Assembly (NCBI RefSeq): GCF_910592395.1
Contig: NC_088326.1
Coordinates: forward strand, 8,871,001 to 8,935,000
Length of the DNA: 64,000 bases
From: Lineus longissimus
Taxonomy: Eukaryota; Nemertea; Pilidiophora; Heteronemertea; Lineidae
Direction: 5' to 3'
Part shown: piece by piece, positions 29,191 through 64,000 of the stretch
Numbering within the stretch: position 1 is the stretch's first letter
Layout: each line of letters starts with the position of its first letter
Notes under the pieces: generated by a model
Seen by the model: only the letters and a program-made list of their open reading frames with translations
Told to the model about the DNA's origin: nothing
The model's database searches: none
Position numbers and translations under genes: made by a program

Positions 29191-29999
29191 AAAGACACCA
29201 ACAACACAGATTTTCCAACTTTATTAAATAACTTTTTCATTTCGCTGGGCAAGCCAGCTCGGCCTGCCTGATTCTCAGCAAAATGACCTGGGGACATTGC
29301 GCTCACCTGGGAATCATTAAGTGGCAGATAAAATGAGACATGGAGGTTAAATTGACTTTTTATACGGACAAAATGTGACACTTTTAAGAGTTTGACCTCT
29401 GTGAACTTGATTACTAGGTCAAAATAAGGTTGCAATTGACCTAAATTGGGTCAACTTGTACAGATGCCAATAGGTGTCTACACATAAAATTTGAAGAATC
29501 TGTGACAAATGGGAGTGAAATTTTAGAGTTTGACCTTTCTGACCTTGAAATCTAGGTCAAGGTCAAAATGTTATACAGACCTTCTGTTGAAAGCTCGCTC
29601 TTCAAAAAGTTTTAAAATTCGCGCACCTGGATATCCCGACTGCAGCGCCGACGATAGGCATATCATTGTAACTACATCACAGACTGTAACAGTGCACGCT
29701 ATTGGTCAATGTCGGGGGTCACTCGGAAGGCCAACCAATGGAATCGCTCCTAGCATGGGAACCCGCGATTCTCATTATTATCAATCATGCATGTCATGGC
29801 CGCCGGGCAGAAGTCGCAAACAGCGATTTTCAAAAAGGCCCTGATTCTTAGTACTAGGCCTACAGTCTTGCGATAATTGCTCGCCTAGGCTATGAAAATA
29901 AAGGTTAGGTGCGTAAATATTTGCTAGGTATTTTTCAACAGAAGGTCTGGTTATAAGCACTATGTTAAGCTTGATCATCAATCAATGATGTACATTTGA
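29191..29999 (+). repeat. R3-like repeat fragment and unassigned sequence
   Basis: 29390-29575 has 'gagtttgacctctgtgaacttgat' and 'ttgacctttctgaccttgaaa.tctaggtcaa', the words of repeat R3. The rest (29576-29999) shows nothing I recognise. Confidence 0.45.
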
Positions 30000-30455
30000 A
30001 GATAACGCAGTGAAGGTGTCTTGATATACATGACTGACATTGAGTTTTATGACCTTGGCTACTTAAACCTGGAAAGTAGGTCACACTGACCCGATGGCCA
30101 CCTTTGCCGAGATTTTAGAGTTTGACCTCTGTGACCTTCAAAAGTAGGTCAAATCAAAATCCCGGGTATTATGTCATGAACTCTCATCAGAAGTATTGAC
30201 AGTAAACATTTCATGGTTCTTGCTATCAACCTTAGTGAGATATTGACAAAATAAGGTTTTCAAAGATGGCCGCCTGGAGCCCAGAAAGTCAAATGGCAAT
30301 GATTTTTTGTGTGTCAAGTCATGGTGTCATAAGACATCCACACACAAAGTTTAAATTTTCTAGACTCAACAGTGAGCAAACATGCCTCCATTGTTGACGG
30401 ACAGACCAACGGACAAGACGTGACGACATGAGCTCACCCAGGGGAGCTAAAAGCG
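30000..30455 (+). repeat. dispersed repeat R3, copy
   Basis: Has 'ttgacctctgtgacctt', 'tcaaagatggccgcctggagccc', 'gacggacagaccaacggac' and ends 'gagctcacccaggggagctaaaa', a hairpin followed by A-rich sequence. Confidence 0.65.
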
Positions 30456-30837
30456 AATACTCTATGATTGGCCAGTGGCCTTCAGAAATGCTGAAAATCT
30501 CACATCAAACACAGGTGAGAACAAGTGCAAGTGTGTGCCTTACACAAACAATTCTCACATCCATTTTCAGCTCCAAAATGGCATCTGGTATGCTGTGTAA
30601 CAAATTCAAATTTAACAAAGTACAAGAATTTCTTGAAAATCGGCTTTTACCCATATCGTCAAAGTGGTCTTGCATCCACTTTACTCTAGTCGTATAAAGG
30701 TTGAGTCATATCAGATCTTATCTTGTAGTATTTAAAAGCAAATGGCAGAAAAAAATTTCATGGCAGAACTTCACAGAAAATTATTGATCTTTTTTTGAGC
30801 CATTCTACCACTATCATTATCATTCCATCACAACTGA

Positions 30838-31425
30838 ATGTAGGGAAGACCAGGGCTAGTTTGCCCTCGGGGCACTTTCGCCATTTGCGTTTTTTATGCC
30901 AGCATTTGGATACATTGCCTAAAATCCCCAAGAGTGCTTGTGGGCCACATTCGCCCCTTCCCAGCTGAGCAAGTTCGCGTGGCCTTTTGATTAAAAAAAA
31001 AAGATAAATAAATTTACTCCAGCTTTTTCATTAAGTGTTTGTGTTTTCTGAAACAATAAATTACGTCCCTCATTGCTTTGAATGGTCGATTTGCACCTTT
31101 TCCCACTTAATTGGTCCGTTTTCTTATTCCATGCCGACCCCAACCCAAACTAGAGGCTAATGGCTTAAGGGTAAACTAACCCCGTTTGGGGGGGGTGGCG
31201 AACTTACCCCGATGCGGGGCATGTTCGCCTGCTTCGACAAAAAAATTTTGACATTCAATTAGTCAGACAAATCAAGGTACAAGGATCCAGAAGTGTGTTC
31301 TATTTATAGCCAAGACCCATTAGTATCACACAGAGGCCATTTGGTTTCATTCATTTCAATATTGTGTGAAATATGACCATTATTCTGAAAAGTAGGCGAG
31401 CTAGCCCCGGTCTCCCCTAATACAT
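30838..31425. mobile_element. inverted-repeat element (~588 bp) with 'gggaagaccagggctag' ends
   Basis: Left tagggaagaccagggctagt, right ctagccccggtctccccta: inverted repeats with a few mismatches. The interior is rich in 'ttcgcc' and 'cccgatgcggggc'. No coding capacity. Confidence 0.6.
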
Positions 31426-31910
31426 CGAATTTTAGCTAGAAATCTGAAAGGACAGGGCAGATGGGTTCAGTCACAGTCAAAAAACAACTGGGTACAGCAC
31501 CTCGCCTTTAAATGAAAATGCCACTGCCACGGATAAAAAAAGACAGGGCAGTTTGAGAAAATAAAGAAAAGATGGAATGCCACGCCCTGCTAAAACTCCG
31601 GCTGAAACACCAAGACACTTCCTTGCACAGGAAGTATGCCACACCAGATAACGAGTAGGTGCAGAGTGAAACCATCGACTTGACGCTGTGCAATTGCAGC
31701 ACAATACATATTGTACTCCACCTATTGAGAAACTTAAAATGTAATCGGTGAAGCTGAGAAGTCGGTGTCAGTTGTCAGAAAGCTTTTTGAACAGTTGCAC
31801 AATATCTAACTTCCGGACCGTAAAAGCAGGTCAAAGGTCGGACACGCTCGTGGTCTTCCTTTACAGTACCCGCTGTGACGTTTCATCATCGACAGTCATC
31901 CTGGGTTATC
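31426..31910. other. WDR48: downstream flank of WDR48 (3' UTR on the minus strand)
   Basis: Should hold the 3' UTR. I did not find a convincing AATAAA on the minus strand within 500 bases of the stop. ORFs here (31477-31704, minus) have no motifs. Confidence 0.35.
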
Positions 31911-62408
<30,498 letters not shown>

Positions 62409-64000
62409 TTCTGCAAGCACCGCGAAAAACGTCATCGGTTTTTGTGTTGCATTGCTGTAAATGACCAAGTAACCCATAAATTCTGATTGTGCAAAACATT
62501 AATATTTTCTGAGATATGCGTTATACTACATATTGAATAACCTTCGAACAATAATTAACTTTTAAGATGTGAAAAATGTTCTGAGTACACAATTTAATTC
62601 ATGTAATTCAGATCCTGCCAAAAATAAACAAGGTCACATGGCACGGTCACATGACCTGATGATAAAAGTAAAAAAACATGCTGTTCTGTATGTAGCCGAC
62701 CTGTCAAACGTTCTGGTTGACTGTGCACATTGTGCTGGACCGTGCAGGTGCTGAAGGGTATGGTAAATATGGTGTAAATCAGAGCAAATGGCTTTGTCTT
62801 TCGTTATTTGCCTTGTTTGCATGCTTGGCTTGGGTGCACACCCCCCCCCCCCGCCTTGCCCCTGCCATGCCCTGCCCCCTCCCCCTATACTTCTGAATTC
62901 CATGCCTTCGGCTTCGAATCTTTGTCGGGTTAACCTCTTGACTCCCGGGCCGTTCGAACCATTCTATACTGGCGCCTTTTTGGTAGTATGGTGCAGCCAC
63001 GTACGTGCATCTGGCAAAACCACTATTCGCCATCTATACGACTTAGTTCAAGTTAGTGGGTATCAGACGAAATGCCTGCGTCACTATACACCAGCAGGGC
63101 CGAGCCAGATCATACCAAACAATGCACAGAAAGGTCTGTTATAGCGACCGCCCAAGCAGTCGGCGGTAAAAGCGTGCACTCCATCATGTCATCTTACCAG
63201 CTACATGTAGGTCTACTACATTTGAACAATCTCCTCCCCATTAATCTCCTGCCGGGAATAAATTTTTGCACATTACCACTTGTGACGTCACATCCGCTGA
63301 CCACCTACTTGTTCATTATCTAACCGAGGTGCGGTCATAATATGTCTAAATATTATCAGTGCACTCCCCTAGCCTAGTATAAAGCATACAGCACCTTAAG
63401 GTTGGGGGGGGGGAAACCCCCGAACCAGTCCCCTCTGGCAAATTTTTGTTTTGATGAGTGGCTCTCCCTGTGTATCTCTGAGCAGTAAACTCGACTGCAT
63501 CGCAATAGCTGTTGTAGAAATGGAAAATGTTCCCTGCATGGAAAAGGTGTCCAGACAATGGCTAAAATTTATAAAGACTAGTAAATGCTTTTGCTACAGT
63601 TTTCTACAGAGATGGCTAGTGTAAATGTACATGACGTTTAAAGTAAAAGCATTTACTAGTCTTTTATGAATATCAGACAATGCCAGACTATCAATATCAT
63701 AGTCTGGCACTCTGGCATATTATGATACGTCGTATATCAGGGTTCTCTAAGAGGTGATTAGCTACCGTCACCAGCTTAGATAACGCACATAAAGAACCTT
63801 AAATTTGTTCTGCGGACATTCGTTTCTATACAGGATATTTCAGATTTCTACACCAACTCGGCATTGGGTTGGTAGGCCACATCCTTGTGTGTGGTCTTGG
63901 TACATAGGACCCCGAAGAAGGGTACCTGAACCATGCTAACAAAAACCCACAGCTGTACTTGAGAGCAGCTACCAATCTGATTCATAACAACAGCCCCCCC
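62409..64000. promoter_or_regulatory. WDR48: upstream region of WDR48
   Basis: It should hold the WDR48 promoter and 5' UTR. I see no other gene. A C run lies at about 62841-62852. ORFs up to 118 codons here have no motifs. Confidence 0.4.
63573..63664. repeat. 20-bp perfect inverted repeat (hairpin or small MITE)
   Basis: aaagactagtaaatgctttt at 63573-63592 is matched by its complement at 63645-63664 with a 52-base loop. Confidence 0.75.

Noticed and set aside
31477-31704. Hydrophobic short ORFs on the minus strand downstream of WDR48
   Set aside because: No similarity, and position fits the 3' UTR.

Overview
This is a window of animal nuclear DNA. The genes have many introns with GT-AG splice sites. 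The DNA between and inside them is full of small inverted-repeat transposons, satellites and retrotransposon fragments. WDR48 is very close to its vertebrate counterpart in length and sequence, and the repeat load and repeated 'taggccta' and 'tacatgtac' words recall marine invertebrates. I think of an echinoderm, hemichordate, lancelet or spiralian, but I cannot name the species.

Layout. At 1-1101 lies a broken pogo/Tigger-type transposase cut by the window edge. At 2493-9259 (minus) is a complete 7-exon gene for an arginine/serine-rich nuclear protein, probably of the BCLAF1/THRAP3 family. Head to head with it, from 11048 to 22484 (plus), is a small gene of unknown function that I assembled from phase-compatible exons. 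Its 9.6 kb intron holds a transposon nest: a long-inverted-repeat element (11570-12706), and a second partial copy of that element split by a 6.08 kb tyrosine-recombinase retrotransposon (13714-19793). The retrotransposon has gag, reverse transcriptase/RNase H and recombinase ORFs and split direct repeats (A - ORFs - B - A - B).

From 22.5 to 31.9 kb there is no gene I can support, only mobile DNA: a ~500 bp element carrying an apparent coding first exon, nested inverted-repeat elements, a decayed Ty3-like retrotransposon (27332-29190), and several copies of a repeat with a hairpin end.

From 31911 to 62408 (minus) lies a complete 14-exon WDR48 (UAF1) gene of 676 codons, in which every exon phase matches. 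Its ~15 kb intron 5 contains, on the opposite strand, a complete 10-exon SLC17 (sialin-like) transporter gene at 43970-56864. WDR48 intron 6 holds a 3.2 kb satellite of 23-bp units. Further satellites (30, 48, 85, ~100, ~140 and ~150 bp units) and several MITE families sit in the introns, some within tens of bases of splice sites.

WDR48 is a partner of the USP1/USP12/USP46 deubiquitinases, the RS protein is probably an mRNA-processing or transcription factor, and the SLC17 protein is a membrane anion transporter. Nothing suggests that they share a pathway. Their arrangement (head-to-head promoters, a gene nested in an intron) is the main relation I see.
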